Shown here: piece by piece, positions 13,243 through 22,855 of the stretch | Position numbering within the stretch: the stretch's first letter is position 1 | Layout of the letters: each line of letters begins with the position of its first letter | NCBI GenBank assembly: GCA_017415505.1 | Contig: JAFQGG010000015.1 | Coordinates: 1-64,000 of the forward strand | Direction: 5' to 3' | From: Clostridia bacterium | GTDB lineage: Bacteria; Bacillota; Clostridia; Christensenellales; Borkfalkiaceae | Length of the DNA: 64,000 bases | Program-made: the position numbers and the translations under genes | Notes under the pieces: generated by a model | What the model saw: the letters and a program-made list of their open reading frames with translations, nothing else | What the model was told of the DNA's origin: nothing | Databases searched by the model: none

Positions 13243-16005
13243 TTATACCTCTTCCTCTTTCCAAAGCACGATTTCACCGTTTTCGTCGTAATGCCAATAG
13301 TTTCCGCTTTCCGTAGGCGCAGTTTCACTGTAATAGTATACGGTGCGCGAAGAATTTTCTAAATTATGTCCGCTAATTTTTTCCCAATCGCTCTGCGTGC
13401 CTTTATAATAAATCGTCGTCAACGCCGTACAGCCGTCGAAAACACCCGAGTAAATGCTCGTCACCGAAGCGGGTATATAGAGCGAAACGAGCGAAGTGCA
13501 GTTTTCAAAAAGGGCGGAGGATAAACTCGTCAAGGAATCGGAAAGTTGCACTTTTTTCAAATTCGTACAGCCCGAAAACGCGCGTGCGCCGATACTGCCC
13601 ACCGTATCGGGCATATCTATTTCCGTAAGCGATTGACAGTTATAAAACGCGTTCTCGCCGATTCCCGTCATATGCTCGCAAAGGTATACGGTTTTCAAGG
13701 CGGTACAGTCGTAGAAAGTACTGTTTTTTACTTCTTCCCCGCCCGTAAAGCGTGCTTCCAGCAGGGTTTCTTTGGCAAAGTTTACGATATAGGACATCGC
13801 GAGCGCGGGTGCGGTCGCGGATTCCACGCCCGAGCAACCGCTAAACGCGTAATTCCCCACCGTTTCCAATTTCGGGAAGGTAGCCGTTTTCAATCCGCTA
13901 CAAGATTCAAACGCTCCGTTGCCTACACGGTACACCTCAGGCGCGTCCAAGGCGGTTAAAAATTTACAATTATAAAACGCGTATTCGCCGATTTCCTTTA
14001 CGGACTCGTTCAAACGGAAAGCGGTAAGAGGCGCGTCGCCCGCAAAGATTCCGCCACAACCGTAAAAGGCGTACGGGGAAACGGAATATACCGTCAAAAG
14101 CAAATCACAATCTTCGATAAAATACAGTTTTCCACCGTGACAAAGCGGGTTTGCGTTAGAAGAAGCAAACGACATTCCTTGCCAAACGTCGATATTTCTT
14201 GCGTACACTTTTTCAATAGCAGAACAACTGTTAAACGCTGCTGCACCCACCTGCGCGCAGCAGTTGACCGTAACTTTCTTCAATCCGTAATTACAATAAA
14301 AAGCTTGTTCACCTATATGATAAACGGTAGAAGGAATAACGACCTCGGTGATAGAGGCGTCTTCAAACGCACGCTCGCCTATTGAGGTTACACCCTCGCG
14401 CAAAACGAGCGTTTGCCAATCTTCCGTATGGTCGTTCCAATGGTCAATATCCCCTTTATCGGGAATATCCCCACTCGTAACCTCTAACGATTGAACGCCC
14501 GGTACGAGCCGAATGGCGGGAACGAGTTCCGCAACGACCGTTGCGGTTTTCAAATTCGTATATTCAAACAAGCCCTCGCTTGCAACGGAAAAATTGCCCT
14601 GCGCTTGTTCCAGCGTGAAGCTTTCCAAGTTTTCACAACCCGAAAAAGCGTTCGTGCCTATGTATACCAAACTACTCGGAAGGGTAACTTCCGTCACGCT
14701 ATTACAACCCCGAAACGCGTCCGCACCTATGTAATGAATCCCGCCGAACGGCGTTTCCCAAAAATTGACTCCGCCGTAAGAAAAGTCTATACTCTCCAAC
14801 GCGGAACAACAATAAAACGCCCTTTCCCCGATACTCGATACGCTGACGGGAAACGGAAAAGATTCTAACGAGGAACAGTTGTAAAACGCTTCGTTTCCAA
14901 TTTCCAGCACGCAACCGTCAACTTGCACTTCTTGCAACGAGGTACAGCCGTAAAACGCTTTATCCCCGATTTTTTCTATGGAGTCGGGCAAAACTACGCG
15001 TTGCAACCACCAACAGCCCTCAAATGCCGACGGGATAATTTCCGTAACGCCGTAGGGCACGACGAATTCCGTCGTACTGTCGTCAAGACTCGCTTTGAAA
15101 TTGCCGACGCTGTAATTAACCGCTTTTTGCAAGAATAGCTCGGAGTCCTTATACCTGCCGAGTGCGGTGAACGCTTCCACCGCTTCCGCGTAATTTCCCT
15201 CTGCCAAGAGCGTTTTCGCGCTTTCGTAGCGATTGGCTTTGAAAATGCCCGAACCTATCCACAAGCCAAGCCCGCCGACGATACAAACGGAAACTGCCGT
15301 GGCTATCAACGCGCGCTTTATTTTTTCCTTTTTGGAGTACCCGTATACGAGTTTAATGTCTTCGAAGCGGGGTTTTTCTTCCTTTAACTCCTTCGTTTGG
15401 TATTCGTCCACGAGCGTTTCCGCGTCGTTTTTGGAAAACTCCGCATCCCCGCTTTGCGTGCCGTCTAAACTGCGCGTATCCAAAGAATCGGATAATTCTT
15501 CTAATTCGACGCTATTGCCCAAATAGCTTTGACAGCGGGGGCAAAGCGCGGATCTTCCAATATAACCGCAACGGCAATAATACAGGTCTTTATAGCGGAA
15601 GGGCAAATCTTCGTCCTCTTGGGTCGGGGCAATCGTCCATGCGGAATCCTCGCTCGTCCAAACGCTTTCGTCTTCGAAACGGACTTCGGAAACGTGCGCG
15701 AAAAATCTACGCGCTTTGGGGGAAGCGATTTCAATCGCGTTTTCTTCCCCGAAGGACGCGTTGGGTTCGGCGTTTAAGTGGATATAATTTCGCTTTAAGC
15801 TCTTTACTTCCATGCCGTACGCGTCCAAAACGAAAAGGCGCACCTGTAAAAATACGATCGGTTTTTCTTCTAAATTTTTATACCGCAAACGGATATACGC
15901 CCGTTCACCCTCCAAAGAAAGCGTACCCGTTTCAATCAAAACGGGCGCACCCTGCATATACAGCGCGCTTTTTAGCGTGAATATTGTGTTTTGTCCTTCC
16001 TGCAT
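13243..16005 (-). CDS. Zinc-ribbon, single-TM, BspA-type LRR protein
   Basis: 920 residues in four parts. Residues 1-140 are an unrecognised beta-rich domain. A zinc ribbon follows (CRCGYIGRSALCPRC, about 144-158), then an acidic linker. A transmembrane helix lies at about 230-253, preceded by Lys/Arg. Residues 258-295 are a short TPR-like segment (AKTLLAEGNYAEAVEAF). From about 300 to 880 run LRR_5 repeats (EIGEYAFYNCKFLT type). By charge the N-terminus should be cytoplasmic and the LRR array outside, hinting at a sensor or an inside-out display protein. The start has AGGAGAAACGAT; a promoter lies about 100 bp upstream. Confidence 0.85.
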   Translation of the reverse strand: MQEGQNTIFTLKSALYMQGAPVLIETGTLSLEGERAYIRLRYKNLEEKPIVFLQVRLFVLDAYGMEVKSLKRNYIHLNAEPNASFGEENAIEIASPKARRFFAHVSEVRFEDESVWTSEDSAWTIAPTQEDEDLPFRYKDLYYCRCGYIGRSALCPRCQSYLGNSVELEELSDSLDTRSLDGTQSGDAEFSKNDAETLVDEYQTKELKEEKPRFEDIKLVYGYSKKEKIKRALIATAVSVCIVGGLGLWIGSGIFKANRYESAKTLLAEGNYAEAVEAFTALGRYKDSELFLQKAVNYSVGNFKASLDDSTTEFVVPYGVTEIIPSAFEGCWWLQRVVLPDSIEKIGDKAFYGCTSLQEVQVDGCVLEIGNEAFYNCSSLESFPFPVSVSSIGERAFYCCSALESIDFSYGGVNFWETPFGGIHYIGADAFRGCNSVTEVTLPSSLVYIGTNAFSGCENLESFTLEQAQGNFSVASEGLFEYTNLKTATVVAELVPAIRLVPGVQSLEVTSGDIPDKGDIDHWNDHTEDWQTLVLREGVTSIGERAFEDASITEVVIPSTVYHIGEQAFYCNYGLKKVTVNCCAQVGAAAFNSCSAIEKVYARNIDVWQGMSFASSNANPLCHGGKLYFIEDCDLLLTVYSVSPYAFYGCGGIFAGDAPLTAFRLNESVKEIGEYAFYNCKFLTALDAPEVYRVGNGAFESCSGLKTATFPKLETVGNYAFSGCSGVESATAPALAMSYIVNFAKETLLEARFTGGEEVKNSTFYDCTALKTVYLCEHMTGIGENAFYNCQSLTEIDMPDTVGSIGARAFSGCTNLKKVQLSDSLTSLSSALFENCTSLVSLYIPASVTSIYSGVFDGCTALTTIYYKGTQSDWEKISGHNLENSSRTVYYYSETAPTESGNYWHYDENGEIVLWKEEEV

Positions 16006-16101
16006 ATCGTTTCTCCTTGGTATCTATAAAGAAATAAGCCGAAAAGACTCGCTTTGAGGCAGGCTCGTTTTATTCCTTTATAGTATACAACCGTCTTTAT
16101 C

Positions 16102-16130
16102 ATTATATCACTTTCCATTGAATTTGGCAA
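16102..16130 (-). promoter_or_regulatory. Promoter of the zinc-ribbon/LRR gene
   Basis: Minus-strand TTGCCA (16125-16130), a 17-bp spacer, TATAAT (16102-16107), leaving a leader of roughly 90 nt before the start codon at 16005. Confidence 0.75.
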
Positions 16131-16160
16131 GAATTTTACTAAGCATTTTGCAACAACGAC

Positions 16161-16187
16161 AAAAACACCTGCGTTTTCCGCAGGTGT
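16161..16187 (-). terminator. Terminator of the S10-spc-alpha superoperon
   Basis: ACACCTGCG (16165-16173) pairs with CGCAGGTGT (16179-16187). On the minus strand the stem is followed by TTTTTGTCG. It lies 22 bp after the rplQ stop. Confidence 0.88.
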
Positions 16188-16208
16188 TTCGTTTTTGTGT
16201 AAGAACGA

Positions 16209-16715
16209 TTATACCAATTCGATAATCGCTTTCGTTGCAGCGTCGCCGCGGCGTTCGCCGAGAAGGTAAATTCTCGTGTAGCCACCGCCTTGACCAAGCT
16301 CTTCCTTACGAGCCGCATATTTGGGTGCGATCTCGTTGAAAAGCTTATCCATCAAGGGATGTTGAACGGCTTTCGTTCTTGCTTTGAAGTCGCTCTTCTT
16401 TTCCGCGAAAGGCTTCACTTCGGGCAAATCGTAGGTCTTTGCCATGATTGCACGACGGGCAGCGAGCTTCTTAGGTCCGTCTTTTACGTTTTTAACCGTA
16501 ATTTCTTTACCTTTTTCGTCTTTCTTCGTGGATTCGTATTCTACGTTATCGTCGTAGGTGTTCACCGCTTTCGTGATGAGCTTTTCCACGTAAGATTTCA
16601 ATTCCTTTGCTTTCGAAACGGTCGTTTCGATTTTACCGTACCAAAGAAGTTGGGACGCAAGACCTCTCAAAAGCGCGTTTCTTTCTTTGGACGTTCTTCC
16701 CAATTTACCGGGCAT
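16209..16715 (-). CDS. rplQ: 50S ribosomal protein L17
   Basis: 168 residues against the usual 112-130. The N-terminus (LGRTSKERNALLRGLASQL) and C-terminus (GGYTRIYLLGERRGDA) are canonical. The extra length is an inserted charged segment around residues 55-105 (NVEYESTKKDEKGKEITVKN). L17 sits near the exit tunnel of the large subunit. It is the last gene of the superoperon, 4 bp after rpoA. Confidence 0.97.
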   Translation of the reverse strand: MPGKLGRTSKERNALLRGLASQLLWYGKIETTVSKAKELKSYVEKLITKAVNTYDDNVEYESTKKDEKGKEITVKNVKDGPKKLAARRAIMAKTYDLPEVKPFAEKKSDFKARTKAVQHPLMDKLFNEIAPKYAARKEELGQGGGYTRIYLLGERRGDAATKAIIELV

Positions 16716-16719
16716 AATT

Positions 16720-17670
16720 TTAATCCTCCTGTTGTCTTAATGAAAGGCCGTAAGAATCCAACTTTGCAATGACTTCGTCAAGCGACTTTCTGCCGAGGTT
16801 TCTTACCTTCAACATATCGTCTTCCGTCTTCTTCGTCAGATCTTCAACCGTGTGAATGTTCGCTCTCTTCAAGCAATTGTACGAACGAACGGAAAGATCC
16901 ATTTCTTCAATCGCCATCTTGAGAATTTGTTGTTGTTTATCGTCTTCCGTCTTCACGAGAATATCCATTCCCTTGATCGTTTCGCTGAGGTTCACGAACA
17001 GATTGATGTGATCCTGCATGATCTTCGCCGCCAAAGAAATGATTTCTTTTCCCGAAAACGTTCCGTCCGTCCAAACTTCAAGCGTGAGCTTATCGTAGTC
17101 TACCGCTTGACCTACGCGCGTAGGTTCAACCGTGTAGTTTACTCTTTGTACGGGCGTGTAGATGGAATCTACCGCGATATAATCGACTATTGCCTTTTTG
17201 TTTTCTTTTGCAGGTCTATAACCTCTGCCTCTGCCAATCGTAATCTCTACGTCGAGCTTCGCGCCCTCGTCGATCGTGCAAATATACTGATCGCCGTTGA
17301 TGACTTCGATTTCAGCGTCCACGTTGAGGTCTTTTCCCGTAAGCACGGCAGGACCTTCTTTCGTGATGTGCAAAAGTTTTTCGTAGTTCTTGTCGATTAC
17401 CTTCGTTTTGATTGCAAGCGTTTTGAGGTTGAGAATGATCTCCGTTACGTCCTCTTTAACGCCCGCTACTGCGGAAAATTCGTGTTTTACGCTGCCGTCG
17501 GGGAATTTGATGCCTTCCACAGCCGCGCCGGGCAATGCGGAAAGAAGGATTCGTCTGAGGCAGTTTCCGATAGTAAGACCGAAACCTTTCTCCAAGGGCT
17601 CGCATACGACCTTTGCGTAAAATTCGTCGTTTTCAAGCACCTCGAGTTTGGGCATATCCATTTCGATCAT
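16720..17670 (-). CDS. rpoA: RNA polymerase alpha subunit
   Basis: 316 residues. The N-terminal domain (about 1-230) carries the dimer and beta-contact motifs (GLTIGNCLRRILLSALPG). The C-terminal domain (about 245-310), which contacts UP elements and activators, has the helix-hairpin-helix RNLGRKSLDEVIAKL. ATG 17670 is placed by AAGGAGG seven bases upstream. It is cotranscribed with rpsD upstream and rplQ downstream in the alpha operon. Confidence 0.98.
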   Translation of the reverse strand: MIEMDMPKLEVLENDEFYAKVVCEPLEKGFGLTIGNCLRRILLSALPGAAVEGIKFPDGSVKHEFSAVAGVKEDVTEIILNLKTLAIKTKVIDKNYEKLLHITKEGPAVLTGKDLNVDAEIEVINGDQYICTIDEGAKLDVEITIGRGRGYRPAKENKKAIVDYIAVDSIYTPVQRVNYTVEPTRVGQAVDYDKLTLEVWTDGTFSGKEIISLAAKIMQDHINLFVNLSETIKGMDILVKTEDDKQQQILKMAIEEMDLSVRSYNCLKRANIHTVEDLTKKTEDDMLKVRNLGRKSLDEVIAKLDSYGLSLRQQED

Positions 17671-17695
17671 TATGTTACCTCCTTATATTTTACAA

Positions 17696-18322
17696 TTACT
17701 TGGAGTACAATTCGACAATCATGTGCTCTGCAATCTGGCTGTCGATATCTTCTCTGGTGGGAAGAGCTAATACTTTTCCTTCAAGTTTTTCTCTGTCAAA
17801 CTCAACCCATTTTACAAGGCTGTTGTTTGCTTTCGTCTCTTTAAGAGCCGTGAAATATTTGTTGCCCTTTCTATTTTCCTTAACCGCGATTACGTCGCCG
17901 GCTTTTACGATATACGAAGGGATCGTAACCGTTTTGCCGTTTACCGTCAAGTGCGCGTGGCTTACGATTTGACGAGCAAGCGTTCTCGAAGGAGCAATGC
18001 CCATTCTGAACACTACGTTGTCAAGACGTCTTTCCAAAAGGGAAAGCATGTTTTCACCCGTAACGCCTTTCATGCGGTCAGCCATTTCGTAGTACTTACG
18101 GAATTGACCTTCTTGTACGCCGTAAATTCTCTTCGTCTTTTGCTTTTCACGAAGCTGCAAACCGTATTCGGAAACCTTCTTTCTGTCCGCACCGTGTTGA
18201 CCGGGTGCAACCGGACGTTGGTTGAACGGGCATTTTTCCATATAGCACTTGTCCCCTTTGAGGAACAACTTTGCGCCTTCTCTTCTGCAAAGCTTACACT
18301 TTGCTTCTCTATATCTTGCCAT
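17696..18322 (-). CDS. rpsD: 30S ribosomal protein S4
   Basis: 208 residues. A primary 16S binder and, in Bacillus, the autoregulator of its own mRNA. It keeps the zinc-type N-terminus ([10 protein letters not shown], then CYMEKC), so it is the Cys-plus form. The S4 RNA-binding fold is seen at [14 protein letters not shown] and [14 protein letters not shown]. Confidence 0.98.
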   Translation of the reverse strand: MARYREAKCKLCRREGAKLFLKGDKCYMEKCPFNQRPVAPGQHGADRKKVSEYGLQLREKQKTKRIYGVQEGQFRKYYEMADRMKGVTGENMLSLLERRLDNVVFRMGIAPSRTLARQIVSHAHLTVNGKTVTIPSYIVKAGDVIAVKENRKGNKYFTALKETKANNSLVKWVEFDREKLEGKVLALPTREDIDSQIAEHMIVELYSK

Positions 18323-18340
18323 TTTTTATTTGCCTCCTGA

Positions 18341-18736
18341 TTAAACTCTACGACGCTTCGGGGGTCTGCATCCGTTGTGGGGGATAGGCGAAACGTCGGA
18401 AATCAACGTGATTTCCAAATCGCAAGCCGCAAGCGCGCGGATCGCCGATTCTCTACCTGCGCCCGGACCTTTCACGTATACTTCTACCGTTCTAAGACCG
18501 TGCTCTTTGCCCACTTTCGCTGCCGTTTCCGCTGCCATTTGCGCTGCGAACGGCGTGCCCTTTCTGCTACCTTTGTAGCCAAGCGCACCTGCGCTCGACT
18601 GTGCGATCGCGTTACCGTTCATATCCGTTACGGTTACGATCGTGTTGTTGAAGGTAGATTGAATGTGAACTTGTCCTTTGTCTACCTTTTTGATTTCTTT
18701 ACGCTTACGAGAAGCGACTTTCTTTACTTGTGCCAT
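18341..18736 (-). CDS. rpsK: 30S ribosomal protein S11
   Basis: 131 residues. A platform protein near the E site. Canonical motifs are [18 protein letters not shown] and the C-terminal [13 protein letters not shown]. The N-terminal basic extension is RKRKEIKK. It has standard neighbours: rpsM upstream and rpsD downstream. Confidence 0.98.
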   Translation of the reverse strand: MAQVKKVASRKRKEIKKVDKGQVHIQSTFNNTIVTVTDMNGNAIAQSSAGALGYKGSRKGTPFAAQMAAETAAKVGKEHGLRTVEVYVKGPGAGRESAIRALAACDLEITLISDVSPIPHNGCRPPKRRRV

Positions 18737-18754
18737 AATTTATCGCCTCCTCAA

Positions 18755-19123
18755 TTATTTCTTCTTGCCTGCGATTGCGCGAGCAGGTCCTTTACGCGTA
18801 CGAGCGTTTCTCTTCGTGCTCTGTCCGCGTACGGGCAAGCCTTTTCTGTGACGGATACCGCGATAGCATCCGATTTCCATAAGGCGTTTGATGTTGAGGG
18901 ATACTTCGCTACGAAGTTCACCTTCCACTCTCAAGTTATGATCGATATATTCTCTAAGCTTGGAAACGTCGTTCTCGTCGAGATCTTTTACTCTCGTATC
19001 GGGATTGATACCCGTTTCCGCGAGAATCTTTTTCGAGGTCGTAAGTCCGATACCGTAAATGTAGGTCAGACCGATTTCGACTCTCTTTTCTCTGGGTAAA
19101 TCTACACCGGCAATACGTGCCAT
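18755..19123 (-). CDS. rpsM: 30S ribosomal protein S13
   Basis: 122 residues. A head protein contacting the P-site tRNA and bridge B1. Begins [18 protein letters not shown] and has the C-terminal [18 protein letters not shown]. Unusually it is separated from the upstream gene (rpmJ) by 359 bp with its own promoter, so it heads a separately controlled alpha operon. Confidence 0.98.
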   Translation of the reverse strand: MARIAGVDLPREKRVEIGLTYIYGIGLTTSKKILAETGINPDTRVKDLDENDVSKLREYIDHNLRVEGELRSEVSLNIKRLMEIGCYRGIRHRKGLPVRGQSTKRNARTRKGPARAIAGKKK

Positions 19124-19482
19124 TGATTTCTGTCCTCCGTTTTTTTGTTTGTTTTTTATTTTTTTAATCTATCGCTAACGAGCAGGAAAGGTTTGCAGTG
19201 GAAAATGCGCCGCTTTCCTTGCCGTATTGTTTTTTATGCCTGTCCCAATCCGAAGATTTGGACGCATTTTCTACGCGTATATACGCGCACACGCGCGCAT
19301 TTACACGCAACAAAACTGGATTTCCGCAATTTTTTACGGAAATTCAGCCTGATTACGCTATATTTTCGGGAAAATATCGGTTTTTTTTCGACATTCCCAA
19401 AGTACGGCATGATATTATTATATCATACCCCACCAAGGTATGTCAACTGTTTTTCCTATAATTTCCAAGAAAAATTTTTTAA
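19124..19482 (-). other. Long leader/spacer between rpmJ and rpsM
   Basis: No gene. It contains a promoter at its far end (19417-19446) and an mRNA leader of about 290 nt before rpsM, with several short inverted repeats, for example ATTTCCG/CGGAAAT near 19320-19345 and ATATTTTC/GAAAATAT near 19360-19378. In Bacillus the S4 protein represses through a leader; a similar control RNA could lie here, but I could not fold it reliably. Confidence 0.55.
19417..19446 (-). promoter_or_regulatory. Internal promoter for the alpha operon
   Basis: Minus-strand TTGACA (19441-19446), an 18-bp spacer, TATAAT (19417-19422). The -10 lies inside an inverted repeat ATGATAT/ATATCAT (19409-19426), a possible operator. 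Confidence 0.8.
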
Positions 19483-19599
19483 TTAGCCTTGTCTTTGCTT
19501 ATGGCTCTTGCTCTTGGAGCAGATAACCATTACTCTGCCGTTTCTCTTGATAACTTTGCACTTGTCGCACATAGGTTTTACAGAAGGTCTTACTTTCAT
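19483..19599 (-). CDS. rpmJ: 50S ribosomal protein L36
   Basis: 38 residues, starting [17 protein letters not shown]. The zinc ligands Cys11, Cys14, Cys27 and His33 are present, so this is the zinc-bound form. ATG 19599 is preceded by AAGGAGAAACTAT. It lies between infA and the alpha-operon promoter. Confidence 0.97.
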   Translation of the reverse strand: MKVRPSVKPMCDKCKVIKRNGRVMVICSKSKSHKQRQG

Positions 19600-19635
19600 G
19601 ATAGTTTCTCCTTGTTAATTAAACTTTTGTCGTCG

Positions 19636-19857
19636 TTACGACTTATTACGCCACGTGATTCTGCCTTTCGTCAGATCGTACGGGCTCATTTCCAATTTCA
19701 CCGTGTCGCCTTCGATAATTCTAATATAATTCCTACGAAGTTGACCGGAGATATACGCCGTGATAATGTGACCGTTGGAAAGCTGGACTTTGAACTTTGC
19801 ACCGGGCAACGCTTCAATAATTTTGCCTTCCGCTTCGATTACGTCGTCTTTGGACAC
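19636..19857 (-). CDS. infA: Translation initiation factor IF-1
   Basis: 73 residues, an S1-like OB-fold ([44 protein letters not shown]). IF-1 blocks the A site during initiation. The start is GTG 19857, set by GGAGGAAA six bases upstream and by alignment with the usual SKDDVIE beginning. An upstream in-frame extension has no support. Confidence 0.97.
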   Translation of the reverse strand: MSKDDVIEAEGKIIEALPGAKFKVQLSNGHIITAYISGQLRRNYIRIIEGDTVKLEMSPYDLTKGRITWRNKS

Positions 19858-19910
19858 AGAAATTTCCTCCGAAATTTTTTCGTTACGGTTTACACCGTGA
19901 TTTTTACCTT

Positions 19911-20657
19911 TTACAGCGTGAGTATTTCCACGCCGTCCTTGCGCACCACCAAAGTGTTTTCGTAATGCGCCGCATACTTGCCGTCTACCGTCACCGCCGT
20001 CCACTCGTCGTCGAGAATTTTCACTCGCCAATCTCCGAGCGCGATCATCGGCTCTACGCAAAGTACCGTACCCTCACGCAAACGCATACCCGTACCCTTT
20101 CTACCGTAGTTGGGAACGGACGGGTCTTCGTGCATTTCTCTTCCGATACCGTGACCGGTATACGAACGGATTACGCCGTATCCGTGCGCCTCGGCGTGCT
20201 GTTGCACGCGATAGCCGATATCGAAAAGGGGTGTTCCCGCGCGCAAGCCTTCAATGCCCTTGAAGAAACATTCTTCCGTGACCTTGATAAGCTTTTCGTG
20301 TTCGGGCGCGACCTTGCCGATCTTAAAGGTTCGGCACGCGTCGCCGTGGAAGCCGTTTTTATACGCACACAAATCCACGCTGACGATATCGCCCTCTTTC
20401 AAGATTCTATCGTGCGTCGGTATACCGTGCACTACCGTTTCGTTGACGGATACGCAGGCGGAAGCGGGAAACCCGCCGTAGCCTAAGCAGGAAGGATACG
20501 CGCCCGAAGCGCGGATATACCGCTCTACGAGTTCGTCCACCTCTTTGGTGCTCATGCCCGCACAAATCTTCGAACCGACGAAGGCAAGCGTATCTTTTAC
20601 GACTTTACACGCTTCGCGCATCAAATCGATTTCTTTTTCGCTTTTGGTATAGATCAT
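19911..20657 (-). CDS. map: Methionine aminopeptidase, type I
   Basis: 248 residues. Removes the N-terminal Met from nascent proteins. The dinuclear metal ligands are visible: Asp in [20 protein letters not shown] (two), His in [12 protein letters not shown], and Glu in CVEPMIALG plus one near the C-terminus. No SH3-type N-terminal extension. It lies 5 bp after adk and is part of the spc operon. Confidence 0.97.
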   Translation of the reverse strand: MIYTKSEKEIDLMREACKVVKDTLAFVGSKICAGMSTKEVDELVERYIRASGAYPSCLGYGGFPASACVSVNETVVHGIPTHDRILKEGDIVSVDLCAYKNGFHGDACRTFKIGKVAPEHEKLIKVTEECFFKGIEGLRAGTPLFDIGYRVQQHAEAHGYGVIRSYTGHGIGREMHEDPSVPNYGRKGTGMRLREGTVLCVEPMIALGDWRVKILDDEWTAVTVDGKYAAHYENTLVVRKDGVEILTL

Positions 20658-20662
20658 GATGA

Positions 20663-21295
20663 TTACTTACGAAGTGCGTTGAGCTTTTCCGCAACCTTTT
20701 CGAAAACGTCCTCCGGCGTCGTACTGCCGTTCACGTTGAAAATTTTACCTTGTTTCGTATAGTATTCGATAAGCGGAGCCGTTTGTGCGTTATATACGTC
20801 CAATCTACTTTGTACCGTTTCGGGATTGTCGTCCTTTCTTTGGTACAGTTCTCCGCCACAGCGAGAACAGGTCGTCGCGCCGTTCAAGCGGGTGATATGA
20901 TAGCTTTCCCCGCAATCTTTGCAAACGCGTCTTCCGCAAAGGCGTCCCATCAAAAGGGAGAAGTCTACGTCGATATTGATAACGAGTTCTACGTTCGTGA
21001 TCTTATCGAGCGCTTCCGCCTGTGCGTTCGTACGGGGGAAACCGTCGAGCATATACCCGTTTTTGCAATCTTCCCGCGTAAGTCGTTCTTCTACGATTTG
21101 GCAAGTAACCTCGTCGGGTACGAGCTGTCCTTTATCGATATACGATTTGGCAACCACGCCGATCGGGGTTTGATTTTTGATGTTTTCTCTAAAAATGTCG
21201 CCCGTGGAAATATGGGGCAATTTGTATTCGTCTACGATTTTCGACGCCAAAGTGCCTTTTCCCGCGCCGGGCGCGCCAAGCAAAATAATATTCAT
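20663..21295 (-). CDS. adk: Adenylate kinase
   Basis: 210 residues. Converts AMP and ATP to two ADP. P-loop GAPGAGKGT at the N-terminus, [13 protein letters not shown], and a LID domain with a four-Cys zinc site (CKDCG and CSRCG), the Gram-positive form. ATG 21295 is chosen because AGGAGA lies just upstream and the P-loop begins at once; a longer upstream frame (from 21328) is not credible. Confidence 0.97.
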   Translation of the reverse strand: MNIILLGAPGAGKGTLASKIVDEYKLPHISTGDIFRENIKNQTPIGVVAKSYIDKGQLVPDEVTCQIVEERLTREDCKNGYMLDGFPRTNAQAEALDKITNVELVINIDVDFSLLMGRLCGRRVCKDCGESYHITRLNGATTCSRCGGELYQRKDDNPETVQSRLDVYNAQTAPLIEYYTKQGKIFNVNGSTTPEDVFEKVAEKLNALRK

Positions 21296-21389
21296 ACTTC
21301 TCTCCTTGATGATAAATGATAAGTACACCGAAAAATGCTTTCGTCCGCGCGTTCCGTAATTTTTCTACGGAACGCGCAAACGGATTTGC

Positions 21390-22700
21390 TTATTTCAAGA
21401 ATCCTTTGTAATTTTTCATCATGAGTTGCGCTTGCATTTGTTTCTCGAATTCCATTGCCACGGAAACCACGATTAGAATACCCGTCGTAGAGAATACGTT
21501 GACGAGATCCAGCGAAGCCCATGCGAATGCAACGGACGGAATGAACGCAACGAGCGAGAGATAAATTGCACCGAACAGCGTGATACGGTTGGAAATCTTT
21601 TTGAGATACGCTTCCGTCGCTTTACCGGGACGAATACCTTGGATAAAGCCACCGTTTTGTTGAATGCTCTTAGAAATGTCTTCGGGGTTGAACTGCATCT
21701 GCGCGTAGAAGAAAGAGAACGCGAAGATAAGGACGCAAAGCACGAGCGCGTATACGACTGCACCCCAGCCTTCCGCGGAAGCGGACATCCAATTCGTCCA
21801 GAATCTGTTGAAGCCGTTGTCACCGCCGTTCACCATGCTTGCAATCAACTGCGGGAAGCTAAGAATCGAGAACGCGAAGATGAGAGGCATAACGCCACCG
21901 CCCGAGATTCTAATGGGAATCGAGGAGGATTGACCGCCGTACATCTTTCTGCCCTTGATTTGCTTCGCGTACTGTACGGGAACTTTTCTTTCGGAAAGGT
22001 CTACGTAAATGATCGCAAAGAAGATGATTGCCGTTACGATTGCGAACGCAACGAGTTCCCAAATCGCCGCCGTTTCACCGCCGAAGATTTGACCGAATTT
22101 AGCTACGATAGAGCTCCCGCCGGTGGCAAGGATACCCACGAAAATGATCATCGATTGACCGTTGCCTACGCCGTAGTCGGTGATTCTTTCACCAATCCAC
22201 ATAACGACAAGCGCACCTGCCGTGTATACGGTCGCCATGAACACGCCCGCAAGCCAGGTCTGATCGAAGAAGAGGGACGTTTGAATCGCGTTTTGCTGAT
22301 TACCGAACGTCACGATAATACCAATCGACTGCACGATTGCAAGCAGAATGGTGACGTAGCGCGTATATTGCGCAATCTTCTTTCTGCCTTCTTCACCCTG
22401 TTTGGACAGTCTTTCAAGCGCGGGAATACCTACGCTCAAAAGTTGCATGATAATGGACGCGTTGATGTACGGTCCAATACCGAGCGCAAAGATCGTACCT
22501 TGCGAAAGCGCGCCGCCCGTGATACTACTCATGAGCGTGAGGAAGTCGTTCCCCTCTACCGCCGTCGAAAAGGTATCTCTGATCAAGCCCGGAACGGGAA
22601 TGAAGCAGCCGATACGGAAAATCAAGAGCAAAAGGAGCATCATGTATACCTTATGCCGAATTTCCTTTACCTTAAATGCATTGATAATAGTTTGTAACAT
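21390..22700 (-). CDS. secY: Preprotein translocase subunit SecY
   Basis: 436 residues with ten hydrophobic helices, the central pore of the Sec translocon. Signature segments are FIPVPGLI in TM1, an SGGALSQGTIFALGIGPYINASI plug/TM2 region and the cytosolic loop with SERKVPVQYAKQ. The partner secG lies far off at 41655. A structured 155-bp leader separates it from rplO. Confidence 0.98.
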   Translation of the reverse strand: MLQTIINAFKVKEIRHKVYMMLLLLLIFRIGCFIPVPGLIRDTFSTAVEGNDFLTLMSSITGGALSQGTIFALGIGPYINASIIMQLLSVGIPALERLSKQGEEGRKKIAQYTRYVTILLAIVQSIGIIVTFGNQQNAIQTSLFFDQTWLAGVFMATVYTAGALVVMWIGERITDYGVGNGQSMIIFVGILATGGSSIVAKFGQIFGGETAAIWELVAFAIVTAIIFFAIIYVDLSERKVPVQYAKQIKGRKMYGGQSSSIPIRISGGGVMPLIFAFSILSFPQLIASMVNGGDNGFNRFWTNWMSASAEGWGAVVYALVLCVLIFAFSFFYAQMQFNPEDISKSIQQNGGFIQGIRPGKATEAYLKKISNRITLFGAIYLSLVAFIPSVAFAWASLDLVNVFSTTGILIVVSVAMEFEKQMQAQLMMKNYKGFLK

Positions 22701-22855
22701 TGTTTTCTCCGTTTATGAGTTTCTGATTGCTCCGCAATCGACCGTTTACGGCGCGTCGCAGAACAACGAATAACGCTCACGCGTTAAGGGGAGAAATAAC
22801 GCGAACTACGGAAAACCGCCTTTTTCGGCAGTTTTCCGCATTACGGTTCTATTCG
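22701..22855 (-). other. Structured spacer between rplO and secY
   Basis: On the minus strand CGGAAAAC (22831-22838 complement) pairs with GTTTTCCG (22809-22816 complement) with an inner GCC/GGC, and GATTGC/GCAATC forms a small hairpin nearer secY. No T-run follows, so this may tune secY expression rather than terminate it. Confidence 0.45.

Noticed and set aside
19858..20061. In-frame N-terminal extension of IF-1
   Set aside because: It overlaps map in another frame, lacks a ribosome-binding site and is absent from the family; GTG 19857 has a clear GGAGG.
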